Part shown: one piece after another, positions 45,376 to 62,860 of the stretch
Layout: every line of letters begins with the position of its first letter
Position numbering within the stretch: the stretch's first letter is position 1
Source of the DNA: Mycobacterium paraseoulense
Lineage (GTDB): Bacteria; Actinomycetota; Actinomycetes; Mycobacteriales; Mycobacteriaceae
Assembly (NCBI RefSeq): GCF_010731655.1
Contig: NZ_AP022619.1
Span: 5,332,001-5,396,000 of the forward strand
Direction: 5' to 3'
DNA: 64,000 nt
Notes under the pieces: generated by a model
Told to the model about the DNA's origin: nothing
The model's database searches: none
What the model saw: the letters and a program-made list of their open reading frames with translations, nothing else
Position numbers and translations under genes: made by a program

Positions 45376-46383
45376 ATGGCACACACCGTGATAACCGGAG
45401 CAAGCGGGCTGCTGGGGGCCAACCTGGCCGCCGAACTGATCGCGCAGGGGCACACTGTGACCGCGACGCGTCGCCCGAGCACCGATACGAGTTCGCTGGC
45501 CGATCTGCCGATCGAGTGGGTCTGCGCTGACCTCGGCTCGGTAGCAGAACTCCGCGATGTGTTCGTCGGCGCCGACGTTGTCTTCCATTGCGCCGCATGC
45601 GTTTCGACCGGGCGGAGGGTCACGCCGGCGATCTCGGCGGTCAATGTTGACGCGACTCGAGCTGCCATCGAGGCCGCGATCGCCGTCGGTACGCCGCGGG
45701 TCGTCCACACCTCGACCGCGAACACGATCGGACCCACACCCGACGGCACACCCGCCGACGAGCAGACACCATGGGGCTGGGACCGTGCCGGGCTGGCCGG
45801 CGCTTACCCAGTGACCAAACGGCGCGGCGAAATCCTCGTGCAGCGGGCCTGCGACAAGCTGGATGCAGTCATCGTCAACCCGACCTACCTGGTAGGCCCG
45901 CGCGATGCCAGGCCCAGTTCCGGCCGTCTCATCGTCGAGGTCGCCAACCGCAGAATCCCTTATTGGACACCGGGATACAACAACTTCGCGGATGTCTGCG
46001 AGGTGGCGCGTGGCATGATCGCCGCGTGGCTGCGCGGGAAACGCGGCGAACGCTACATCCTGGGCGGCCAGGAGCTGACGTATCGCGAGTACCTCGAGCG
46101 AGTGGCGCGCGTGGTCGGGGTCGATCCGCCGCGTAGACGGCTGGCCTACCCGGTCGCATGGATAGCAGGTAAGGCCGGCGACCTGTTCGAGGTCGCCACC
46201 GGTCGGGAAACCACAGTGAACTCGATGTCTGTCGGATACGCGTTCACCGACCGGTACCGGTACCGGTGCGACAAGGCGGCGCGAGAGCTGGGCTATGTAG
46301 TGCGACCGATTGAACCTGCAATCCGCAACGCGGTCATATGGTTTCGCGCTCGAGGCATGATCCCATCCGTGGACATTCCATGA
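45376..46383 (+). CDS. extended SDR-family NAD(P)-dependent epimerase/reductase
   Basis: A 335-residue extended short-chain dehydrogenase. The Rossmann motif is GASGLLGANLA near residues 8-18, with TRRPST at the cofactor end, HTSTANTIGP carrying the active serine, and YPVTKRRGE with catalytic Tyr and Lys. The C-terminal half (NPTYLVGPRD, NFADVCEVARGMIAAW) matches dihydroflavonol-reductase/sugar-epimerase-like members. It starts 9 bases after the amidase and is convergent with the NRPS gene 36 bases away. It could modify the island product, but that is inference. Confidence 0.88.
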   Translation: MAHTVITGASGLLGANLAAELIAQGHTVTATRRPSTDTSSLADLPIEWVCADLGSVAELRDVFVGADVVFHCAACVSTGRRVTPAISAVNVDATRAAIEAAIAVGTPRVVHTSTANTIGPTPDGTPADEQTPWGWDRAGLAGAYPVTKRRGEILVQRACDKLDAVIVNPTYLVGPRDARPSSGRLIVEVANRRIPYWTPGYNNFADVCEVARGMIAAWLRGKRGERYILGGQELTYREYLERVARVVGVDPPRRRLAYPVAWIAGKAGDLFEVATGRETTVNSMSVGYAFTDRYRYRCDKAARELGYVVRPIEPAIRNAVIWFRARGMIPSVDIP

Positions 46384-46419
46384 TGCACACGCGCCTGTAG
46401 GCGCTCCGGAGCGCCAGAG

Positions 46420-49400
46420 TCAGAAGCGGTAGGTGGCGCAACCGACCTGGACACCTGAGCCGACCGTCACGATCAGCGCGATGTCGCCCGGCCGCACCAG
46501 CCCGCGCCGCCGGGCTTGTTGCAGCCCATACGGCAGCGACGAGGTGAACGGGTCGGCGGCCGGCTCCTCATCGGCGAGGTCGACGAATCGCGATCTCGGA
46601 ATGTCGATCTGGGCGCCCAGCTCGTCGAGCGCGGCCCGTGACAGGTACGGCGGCAACACGACCGCGATGTCGGAGGGGTCAAGTCCCTCCAACGCCAAGA
46701 GTTCCTTGGCCGCGGAGGGGATACAGCTCAGGTAGATGTCGGCGAGGTTGGGGTCGCGGTCGACCTGCAGCCGGGTCCGGCCGTCACGGTCCTGTGTGTA
46801 GGTGGCAAGCGCCGCGCCGTACTCCGGGTGTTGCTGGAAGATGAAGCGGCCGAAGCCTTCCGTGCCGTCGCTTCGGCTGACCAGAACGGCCGAGCCGGTC
46901 TGGTTGATGCCAATTAGCGGATCGCCGCTTTCGGGGGTGTTGTTTTCTATCTCCGAGGCCACGACCATCGCATGTTCAACCTTTCCCGCCCCGATCATCA
47001 CCGTGGCGACGTGGCAGGCGTTCAGGAAGCCGACCGCGCCGCCCAGGACGTCGAAGGCGAGGGTCTTGGGACCGTCCGGCGACTGCACGTCGCCGTTGAT
47101 GCCGAGTTCGCCGGCGACGAGCGAGGCAACGGCCGGTTCGCTGAGGAAGTCGTCACGGTAGACGCCGGCGTGAATGATCAGACCGACTGCCGCGCGATCA
47201 AGGCCGCTTTGGTCAAGGCACGCCGTCGCCGCTTGAACCGCGAACCGTATCGAGCTCGGAGCAGCCGATTGCGCTGCGGGAGCGATGCCCAGGCTGCCGA
47301 TGCGCACGCGGGGCGTCGCCGGTACATCTCTGCGGGCGCTGGTCCGCATGCTGCGGCCGTCCTGCCCGCCGGCGCCTCGGCGCATCCGGTCGGGCAGGTC
47401 GTCGAAGGTGTACAGCGCGGCACCGACGGTCTGTCCGGAACCGGTGATGGAAAAGACCACGTTGTCTCCGGAGTTGATCCGGTTGCTGAGGATGTAGTCG
47501 TTCAGCGCGACGAAGTGTGTCGTGGTGGCGGTGTTCCCGCGCTCTGCCACGTTGTAGATGGTGTTTCCCCGGTGGGCTGCGCCCGGTCCGAACATCCGAT
47601 TGACGGCGACGACCGCGTCGTTGAGTGATGCCTCGGACGTCTGGTGCATCAAGAGGTGATCACAGGTCTCCGGCCGCCATCCGTGCCGTTGCATGACTGC
47701 AGCGACGTAGGGCACCGCGTGCTTGACTGCGATCGCGGTCTGAGTGACGGAGTCGGTGAGCATGATCGCGCCGCCGTGCGGGGCCTCGGTCGCCTTGGCG
47801 ATGCACAGTCTGCTGTAGCGACTGAGGGTGGTCATGTCGATGTCGTGGAAGCCGACCCGGTTGTTGGGCCCGCGCTCCAGGATCACCGCCGCGCCGGCGT
47901 CCCCGAGGGTCAGGCACGCAAGGCGCGGGTCCATCGGCCCCTCGATTTCCTTTTGCGCGGTCTCGGTGAGGTGGCTGATGTATTCGCCGCTGACCACCAT
48001 CGCGCTCCGAACCAATCCGGTCTGCAGGAATGCGTCCGCCACGGTGATGCCGGTGAACATCCCGGCGCAGGCGTTGCTGATGTCGAAGGCCAAGGCGTTG
48101 ACGAGGCCGCATTGGTCGCGCAGCCGCGAGGAGGTGCTGGGCTCGAAGGTGAACCGATGGCCGAGTCCGTCGCAGCGGGAGATGTTGCAGGCGATGATCA
48201 GGTCGATCTCCTCGCGGCGATAGCTGGACCGGGAGAGGCAGTCCTCCGCCGCCTTCCGCGCAAGGTCGATCGAGAACTCGTCCTGGCCGGCCACCCGCCG
48301 GTTCTTGATGCCGGTCAGGCGTTCCAGCGGTATGCGGATTTCGTTGGCGCACTCCGCCATGACCGTCTTGGTCGACACGGTTCGCGCCGGGAGGTACACG
48401 CCGAGGCTTTCGATCACCGTGTTTCGCTTATCCTCGGGTGTGGTTTGCACCGGATTCGCAGGGGCGGGCGCCGTCAGGTCCGCCTCGGCGGGGCTATCGC
48501 GCCGATCCGTTGCCTCGCCGGCGATCGGGCCGTATTCGCTGGCGAGTTCGGCGATCGTGCCGTAGACGAACATCGACTCCGGTCGCAGGGGCAGGCCTGC
48601 CGCGTTCGCCCGGACCGCTACTTCCAGGCTCTGGGTCGAGGCGCCGCCGAGGGCGAAGAAGTCGTCGTTGACGCCGACCCGTTCCAGACCCATTACCTCG
48701 CACCAGATCTCGGCCAGAACCTGTTCGGTGGGCGTGCGCGGAGCCACGAACACCGGCTCCTGCGGTCCCGATGCGCTGTCGGCCGCCGTCAAGGCCCTGC
48801 GGTCCACCTTTCCGCTCGACGTGAGCGGCAGCGCGTCCGTCACCTCGAAGACCGCGGGCACCATGGCGGCGGGAAGCAAGTCAATCAGGAAGCGGCGCAA
48901 CTCCGCCGTCGACGGCGCGCCGCCGCCGGCCGGCACGACATGCGCGACCAGGATGAGGTTTCCGCGGCTGTCGGTTCTGATCACCACCGCGTTCTCGGCC
49001 ACCGCGGGGTGTTGCGCCAGCGCTGCCTCCACCTCGCCCGGCTCGATCCGGAAGCCGTGGATCTTGACCTGGAAGTCGATGCGCCCCAGGTAATCGATGT
49101 TGCCGTCGGGCAGATACCTGGTCAGGTCGCCGGTGCGGTAGAGCCGCTCACCGGGGTGCTCCGCGAAAGGATCGGCCACGAAGACGGCGGCGGTCAGGTC
49201 CGGCCGGTTGAGGTAGCCGCGGCCGAGTCCCACGCCGCCGATGTACAGTTCGCCGGGCACGCCCACCGGCACCGGTTGCAGATGCGCGTCCAGGATGTAG
49301 GCGCGGATGTTGGCGATCGGTCGCCCGATCGGCACCAGCGTGCCGGATTCGCCTCGCTCGCAGTGAAAGTGGGTGACGTCGATGGCCGCCTCGGTGGGCC

Positions 49401-51730
49401 CGTAGAGGTTGTACAGCTCGGCGTCCAGCGTGGCCAGGAAGTGGTCGCGCAGGTCGTACGGCAGCGCCTCACCGCTGCAGAACACCTGGCGCAGTGCGGT
49501 GCACGCGGCCACCCCGGGCTCGGCGAGGAACCGGCGCATCATCGACGGCACGAAATGCATTGTGGTGACGCGCTGTTCGACGATGGTCCGAACCAGGTAC
49601 GCGGCATCCTTGTGGCCCTCGGGTTTTGCGATGACCACCCGGGCGCCGACGATCAAGGGCCAGAAGAGCTCCCAGACGGATGGGTCGAAGCTCACCGGAG
49701 TCTTGTGCAGCACCCGGTCCTCGGGGGTCAGCCGGTAGGCGTCCTGCATCCACAACAGCCGGTTGCGGATCCCGGCGTGAGTGTTGAGCGTCCCCTTCGG
49801 CTTACCCGTGGAACCGGACGTGTGGATGACGTAGGCGAGGCTTGCCGGTGACGTCTCGGCGGTGGGGGCGGCGTCCTCGCCCGACGGTGCCGACGGCAGG
49901 TCCAGGCAGAGCCGGTGACCGGTGAAGCCGGGCGGCAGGTGCACCAGATTGCTCTGGTGGGTGACGCAGACCGGCGCTTCCGGTACGTCGTCCAGCATCG
50001 TGGCCATGCGCTGCGCGGGCTGCGCCGAGTCGAGCGGCATGAAGGCGCCACCCGCCTTGAGGACGCCCAGCACCGCCACCACCAGGTCCTCGGAGCGGTC
50101 CAGCAGGACGGGCACGACGACCTCGGGGCCCACGCCGAGCTGCCGCAGCCGGTGTGCGAGACCGTTGGCCCGGCGGTCGAGTTCCGCGTAGGTCACCTCG
50201 CGGTCACCACACGTCACCGCGACGGCATCCGGGGTGCGCACGACTGTGGCCGCGACCATCTCGTGCAGGCAGGCCGGGGCGTCATAGGCGGCCTCGGATT
50301 GATTCCAGGCGCGCTGCTGACGGCGCTCCCCGTCGGTGAGCAGCGGCAGCTGCGAGACCCGCCGGCCGGGATCGGCGACGATACCGGCGAGGAGCGTGAC
50401 GAAGTGCCCGGCCAGCCGCTCGATCGTCCCGGCCTCGAAGAGGTCGGTGTTGTACTGCAGGACACCGGACAGCTTCCCGTCGCGTTCGCCTATCTCCATC
50501 ATCAGGTCGAACGGCGCGCCACCCTGCCCGACATGAAGCGTCTCGAGCGGCAGCCCCCCGCGTTGCGGGTCCGGGTCGTCGGAGAAGCGGCGCGTCTGTT
50601 CCCAGGCGAACGAGACCTGGAACAGTGGCGTGCGGCTCGGGTCGCGCACCGGCCGAAGCCGCTCCACGAGCAGCGCGAAGGGATAGTCCTGGTGTTCGAG
50701 GGCGCCCTGCACGGTGTCCTTGATGCGGCCGAGCAGGGCCATGAACGCCGGGTTGTCGTGCAGGTCGGCGCGCAGGGCGACCGGGTTGGTGAGGTAGCCG
50801 ACCAGATCCTCCAGCACGACCCGGTCGCGGCACGCGAAAGGTGAGCCGATGACCACCTCGCCCTGTCCGCTGTAGCGGTGCAGCAACGCGGCGTAGGCCG
50901 CCAGCAGCGTCATGTAGGGAGTCGCACCCACGCGTCGGCCCAGTTGAATGATCCCGGCCGTCACCGTGTCGTCGATGGTGAACCGGTGCACGGTGCCGGG
51001 GTAGGTCTGGACGGCCGGTCGGGGCCGGTCGGTGGGCAATTGGAGGACCGGCAGTTCGCCGGCCAACTGCTCACGCCAATAGGTCCAGAGGTCGTCGCCT
51101 TTGGCACCCGCGAGCATGCGGGCCTGCTGGTCGGCATAGTCGACGAAGCTTTCCGCGGGCGGCGGGGGTGGGGCCGCACCGTGCTCGGCGGCGTAGAGCA
51201 GGCGCAGCTCGTCGAGAATGACGTCGATGGACCAGAAGTCGACGGCGATGTGATGCAAACCCAAGAGCAATACATGTTCCTCGGGTGTGCGCTCCAGCAG
51301 CGTCAGCCGCAGCACCGGGCCGGTGTACAGGTCGAAAGGACGGTCGGTCTCCCGGCGGATCCACTCGTCGACCCCGGGCTCACCGGAACCGAGATGATGC
51401 CTTGCGATGCGCACCGGCCAGTGCGGATGAACGAGTTGGACCGGTTGCCCGTCGCGCTCGGCGTACGTGGTCCGAAGCGTCGGATGCCGGTCGACGAGTG
51501 CCTGGGCCGCGCGTTCCAGCGCCGGCACATCGAGCTCGCCGCTGATCCGCCCGGCATACGTGACGTTGTAGGCGGCGCTGGTCGGTGCAAGTTTGTGGAT
51601 GAACCACATGGATCGCTGTCCGTACGACATCGGATGCGCCGAGGCCGATTCCTCGGCTTCCGCCATCAGCAGCTGGGACAGCAGCGCGCGCTTTTTCTCG
51701 GGAGACAGACCGGAGATGTCGATGGACTTA

Positions 51731-51738
<8 letters not shown>
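46420..51738 (-). CDS. NRPS (C-A-PCP) fused to two tandem KAS III domains
   Basis: A 1772-residue protein. N-terminal docking helix (about 1-35), condensation domain with HHIAVDFWS near 164, adenylation domain about 480-985 (YVIHTSGSTGKPKG, LYGPTEAAID, GELYIGG, KIHGFRIEPGEVE), PCP with LGGAST near 1031. KAS III domain 1 follows (about 1100-1440) with Cys in FDISNACAGM, His in LLMHQTSEAS and Asn in ERGNTATTT. KAS III domain 2 (about 1475-1772) has Ala in place of Cys (FDVLGGAVGF) and no His/Asn equivalents, so it is probably non-catalytic. The pocket residues read D-P-W-H-F-S-L-I-D, close to serine codes. There is no thioesterase or reductase domain. Overlaps the PKS stop by 8 bases (ATGACTGA). 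Confidence 0.93.
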
Positions 51739-59692
<7,954 letters not shown>

Positions 59693-59694
59693 GA

Positions 59695-60780
59695 CTATGA
59701 CCCTCCGAACGCCAGCGCCGGGTCGACCGCCACCGCGCGCCGCACGCCGGCCAAGCTCGCCAGCAGGCCGATCACCACCGCGGTCGCCACCAACGACAGG
59801 AAGGTCGAGGTGGTCACCACCACGAGCATCGGAAACATCGGGCCGAGCACCACCGCCAGCAGCCCACCGAGGACCGCGGCGACCAACGCGACGAGCACTG
59901 CCTGTAGCGCGAGCCCGGTGAGCACCGAGTGGCTGGGGACGCCGAGGGCTTTGAACACCGCGAAGTCGCGGGTGCGCTCCAGCGCAGAGAGATAGATCAG
60001 CGATCCCACGATCATCGCCGCCACTCCCCACAGCAGAATTGCCATATAGAACATCGCCAGGCGAGCCCCGTGCAGCGGGCGGACCATGTCGTCGATCGCA
60101 GCGCGGCGATCCGCGGCGCGATAGCCGGAGGGTATGTGGGCGAGTGTGCCGCGAACACCGATGGCGGAGACCACCGGCTGCGCGGAAAACATCAACCGCT
60201 GCGCCCCCGCAACGGTCAGAAACGCATTGGGTTGGCCTGCGAGCGTGGTCGACTTGTCGACCAGCCCTACGATCCGCAGCATCTCCGAACCCATCTCGAC
60301 GTCGCCACCAACGGGTCGCCCCAGCGTGTTCGACATGGCGACTTCACCGGGATTCGACGGTGCCCGTCCCGCAACGATCGGCGGCATCGCTTGGTCAGGC
60401 ACGCCGTAGACGTTCACGTTTTGCGGCGAGCGCCGATCTTGCAGGATCGTGTTGCCATAGACCACCGGGATCGCCGATGCGACGCCCGGGAGCCGTGCGA
60501 TCGCCTGTACTTCCGCCTCCGGGAACCTCGATGAACCCATGAACGGACCCACTGCGCCCGTCTGGATGAGGTAGGTGTCAATGCCCATCGAGTCGACCAC
60601 ACGCTGCGCCTCGACACGAAAACCGTGCGTCAGCCCGGTCAGGATGAGGGTCAGCGCGAATACCATTCCGGTGCCGACGGCCGCGATGATGAAGCGTCGC
60701 AGGCGCCATTGCATGTCCCGGAACGCGGTGATCAGCATTGGCGCGCACAGCTGTTTTCGCAGGTCACCAATAGATCCCAC
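59695..60780 (-). CDS. FtsX/MacB-type ABC transporter permease
   Basis: A 361-residue permease. One N-terminal transmembrane helix (about 28-50, RFIIAAVGTGMVFALTLILTG), an extracytoplasmic MacB-like domain of about 190 residues, and three C-terminal helices (about 240-350, MFYMAILLWGVAAMIVGSLIYL, then VLTGLALQAVLVALVAAVLGGL and the last). This is the type-VII ABC topology used for lipid, lipopeptide or peptide export, and resembles the Rv0072/Rv2563 permeases whose ATPases also carry a cNMP domain. It starts the operon with GTG at 60780; the ATPase-FAAL-PKS gene follows after two bases. Confidence 0.92.
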   Translation of the reverse strand: MGSIGDLRKQLCAPMLITAFRDMQWRLRRFIIAAVGTGMVFALTLILTGLTHGFRVEAQRVVDSMGIDTYLIQTGAVGPFMGSSRFPEAEVQAIARLPGVASAIPVVYGNTILQDRRSPQNVNVYGVPDQAMPPIVAGRAPSNPGEVAMSNTLGRPVGGDVEMGSEMLRIVGLVDKSTTLAGQPNAFLTVAGAQRLMFSAQPVVSAIGVRGTLAHIPSGYRAADRRAAIDDMVRPLHGARLAMFYMAILLWGVAAMIVGSLIYLSALERTRDFAVFKALGVPSHSVLTGLALQAVLVALVAAVLGGLLAVVLGPMFPMLVVVTTSTFLSLVATAVVIGLLASLAGVRRAVAVDPALAFGGS

Positions 60781-61077
60781 TGCCGACCTCCGATCTGAGT
60801 TCCTTGCAACAATGTCGGCTGGACGGTGGCTCGCGTAGAGCCGAAGGGCCTTTATCGGACATGACCTACGCCTCGTTTTCGCAGGCCAGGCGGGCTCGAC
60901 GTGGTGGTTCTTGGGTCTCCCTGGGAGGCTCCGTCCGCATGTTCCGCCGCGCGATCACGGCGAGTGAGGGCCGAAACGCCCTGGGCGAGAACATCGCTCG
61001 GTGCGGATGGCTCGTTCAACTCGACGACCACTCGGGCGGAGCCCACTCCAGCGCGCGACGCTAAGCTGAGTGTCCTC

Positions 61078-61101
61078 AGCGGCTACCGTTGAATCGCTTG
61101 G
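61078..61101 (+). repeat. short repeat copy A
   Basis: A 24-base segment matching 61824-61847 at 22 positions; the shared core is CGTTGAATCGCTTGG. It lies inside the island, about 80 bases before the right direct repeat. The rest of the 378-base gap 60781-61158 between the permease start and the repeat shows no gene I can support; the operon promoter presumably lies near 60800-60900. Confidence 0.65.
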
Positions 61102-61158
61102 CATTACCGGCGCGGGAAGGCGACTCTCGTAATGAGCTACCCGGCTGCCATGAGGAAT

Positions 61159-61215
61159 ATCCTGTCCCCGCTACCAGGTAAGACGGCCCCCGGAACTACT
61201 CCGCGGGCCGTTTTC
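61159..61215 (+). repeat. right direct repeat of the island (attR-like)
   Basis: A copy of the tRNA-fMet 3' end (ATCCTGTCCCCGCTACCA) and its terminator, 54 of 57 identical to 42150-42206. No tRNA body precedes it: the preceding bases do not continue the gene. It ends 5 bases before the original stop of the peroxidase gene, so its slightly imperfect hairpin may now serve as the terminator of that gene. Confidence 0.85.
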
Positions 61216-61219
61216 ACGC

Positions 61220-61291
61220 CTATCGCGGCAGCACGGCCTCGATGGCGCTGATGACCTCCGGGGCGTCGGGCTCGGTGCGGGGCCGAAATCG
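61220..61291 (-). pseudogene. untranslated 3' remnant of the peroxidase gene
   Basis: The 24 codons beyond the amber stop, still in frame and still encoding the conserved C terminus (RFRPRTEP to AVLPR) and the original stop. Listed separately because it is what remains of the ancestral 162-residue gene. Confidence 0.8.
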
Positions 61292-61708
61292 CTACACCAC
61301 CTCACCGCCGGGTGCGATGAGGAACTTCTCGAAGTTCCACTGGATGTCTCCCGTCTCGCCGGCGGGATCGGCGGCCTTGGTCAACTCGGCGTAGAGCGGG
61401 TGCCGGTCGGCGCCGTTGACGTCGGTCTTCGCCAGCAGCGGGAACGTCACCCCGTATGTCGTCGAGCAGAACTCCTGGATTTCCTGGGCCGTGCCCGGTT
61501 CCTGGCCCATGAACTGGTTGCAGGGCACGCCGACGACCGTCAGGCCGCGGTCACCATAGTCCTTCGCCAGTTTCTCCAGCGCCGTGTACTGCGGAGTCAG
61601 TCCGCACTTGGACGCCACGTTCACGACCAGCGTTGCGCCGTCGGACAATTCGGCCAGCGTGGTGGGTTGGCCATCGAGGGTGGTCAGTGGGATGTCTTTG
61701 AGGGTCAC
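61292..61708 (-). CDS. glutathione-peroxidase-family protein, truncated by an amber codon
   Basis: A 138-residue frame with the peroxidatic cysteine at 35 (NVASKCGLTP), the Gln motif (PCNQFMGQEPG) and Trp in GDIQWNFEKF, so the thioredoxin/mycothiol-type GPx catalytic core is complete. A TAG at 61292-61294 stops it after GGEVV. In the same frame the sequence continues RFRPRTEPDAPEVISAIEAV, then LPR, and ends in a stop at 61220-61222, the normal C-terminal helix of the family. A single nonsense change explains this. The protein may be less stable or inactive; the change looks recent because the tail is unspoiled. Confidence 0.85.
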   Translation of the reverse strand: MTLKDIPLTTLDGQPTTLAELSDGATLVVNVASKCGLTPQYTALEKLAKDYGDRGLTVVGVPCNQFMGQEPGTAQEIQEFCSTTYGVTFPLLAKTDVNGADRHPLYAELTKAADPAGETGDIQWNFEKFLIAPGGEVV

Positions 61709-61823
61709 GCCGACGACGCTAACGCAATCTGGCCAGAACCACCGAGAGTCGGCTCAACTGCCGCTGCCCGTTCGGGTAGTGAGATGAAGAATACGGGTGG
61801 GCGCGCCGCTAACCTGCGGCGGC

Positions 61824-61847
61824 AGCGGTTATCGTTGAATCGCTTGG
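61824..61847 (+). repeat. short repeat copy B upstream of the TetR gene
   Basis: 22 of 24 bases identical to 61078-61101. It lies 74-97 bases before the GTG of the TetR regulator, in the divergent region with the peroxidase gene, so it could be an operator or promoter element. A shared GCGCGGGA follows 10-20 bases after both copies. Confidence 0.65.
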
Positions 61848-61920
61848 GTTTTAGCTGCGCGGGAGGGGACTTGTCGGTATTTCAGCCGGTCGTGGCGTTG
61901 CCGGGCCGAATAACCTAACC

Positions 61921-62595
61921 GTGGCGAGCCCCTCGGCCGACGCGACTCGGCGACAGATCATTCGGGCCGCCGCGCATCAGTTCGCCAGGCGGCCCTATCA
62001 CGAGGTCGGTCTCGACGACGTTCTCGCCGAGGCCCGGCTGACCAAAGGCGCACTGTATTTCCATTTCAGCTCGAAATACGCGTTAGCACTCGCGATCATC
62101 GACGAGCAGACCGCCGCGGCGACGGGCTCGTTGCAAGACCTGCTGACCCGGGGGCTGTCCGGCTTGGAGACCCTCATCGACTTCTCGTTTCTGGTGGCCG
62201 CGCGGGACATCAAGTCGGATCTGTTCAGGGCGGCGTTGAACCTGATCGAGTCGGTGGGGCAATCGGAAGGGCGGCATCGGAATTTGTTCGGCCAATGGAT
62301 CAAAGCCCTGGCCGCAGTCGTCGAGCAAGCCATCGGTGAGGGCGACATTTCTGAAGGCTGTGCCCCCGATGGCCTGGGACGGATGATGTTGTCCGTGCAC
62401 ATGGGACTCCGAAAGACGAGCAGCCTGGACGACCCGCAGCGATTCTTATCCGACCTGCAGAAGTGCTGGACCCTGCTGATGAGCGGAATCCTGCAGCCCG
62501 ACCGTCACGAGTACTTCGAGCAATTCCTCCGGCGGCGCACCGCGCTTGCCGTGCAGCAGACGCCGACACTGCGTAGCGGGAGCGCGGTCGGGTAG
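61921..62595 (+). CDS. TetR-family regulator, gamma-butyrolactone-receptor-like
   Basis: A 224-residue TetR protein. The HTH spans about 12-58 (RQIIRAAAHQFARRPYHEVG, LDDVLAEARLTKGALYFHFSSK). The helical ligand domain (DFSFLVAARDIKSDLFRAALNLIES, LGRMMLSVHMGLRK) has the pattern of ScbR/ArpA-type receptors. GTG start. It diverges from the peroxidase gene and precedes the MCE gene by 265 bases in which nothing was recognised. It may control one of them. Confidence 0.9.
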   Translation: MASPSADATRRQIIRAAAHQFARRPYHEVGLDDVLAEARLTKGALYFHFSSKYALALAIIDEQTAAATGSLQDLLTRGLSGLETLIDFSFLVAARDIKSDLFRAALNLIESVGQSEGRHRNLFGQWIKALAAVVEQAIGEGDISEGCAPDGLGRMMLSVHMGLRKTSSLDDPQRFLSDLQKCWTLLMSGILQPDRHEYFEQFLRRRTALAVQQTPTLRSGSAVG

Positions 62596-62860
62596 GCGGT
62601 CGGAACGGCATCGCGGCGGCTGTCGATCACGGTCGAGCTTCCGCGCCGATTGGATTGGTGTACCGCCATTTCCGCGTGTGGCCGCCGGCCTGCGCGTCCT
62701 GCTGCGGCGACTCGCGATTCTGCGAACGCCGGTTCGCACGAGTGGCGGCGGTCAAGGTACATTCCTGTGGCGTTCGTTATTGCAAGTGTGTACAGAGCCC
62801 CGCGCAGGGGATGAGGTTCCGCCGCGGCACCGGGGCGCGGCGCAGAGGTGAGGGGCACTG

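Noticed and set aside
60804..61064. Short open frames in the gap between the permease and the right repeat
   Set aside because: No ribosome-binding site, no homology recognised, and both strands are open by chance in GC-rich DNA.
61292..61294. Recoding of the peroxidase stop as selenocysteine
   Set aside because: The codon is TAG rather than TGA, the catalytic position already has a cysteine at residue 35, and the stop lies far from the active site.
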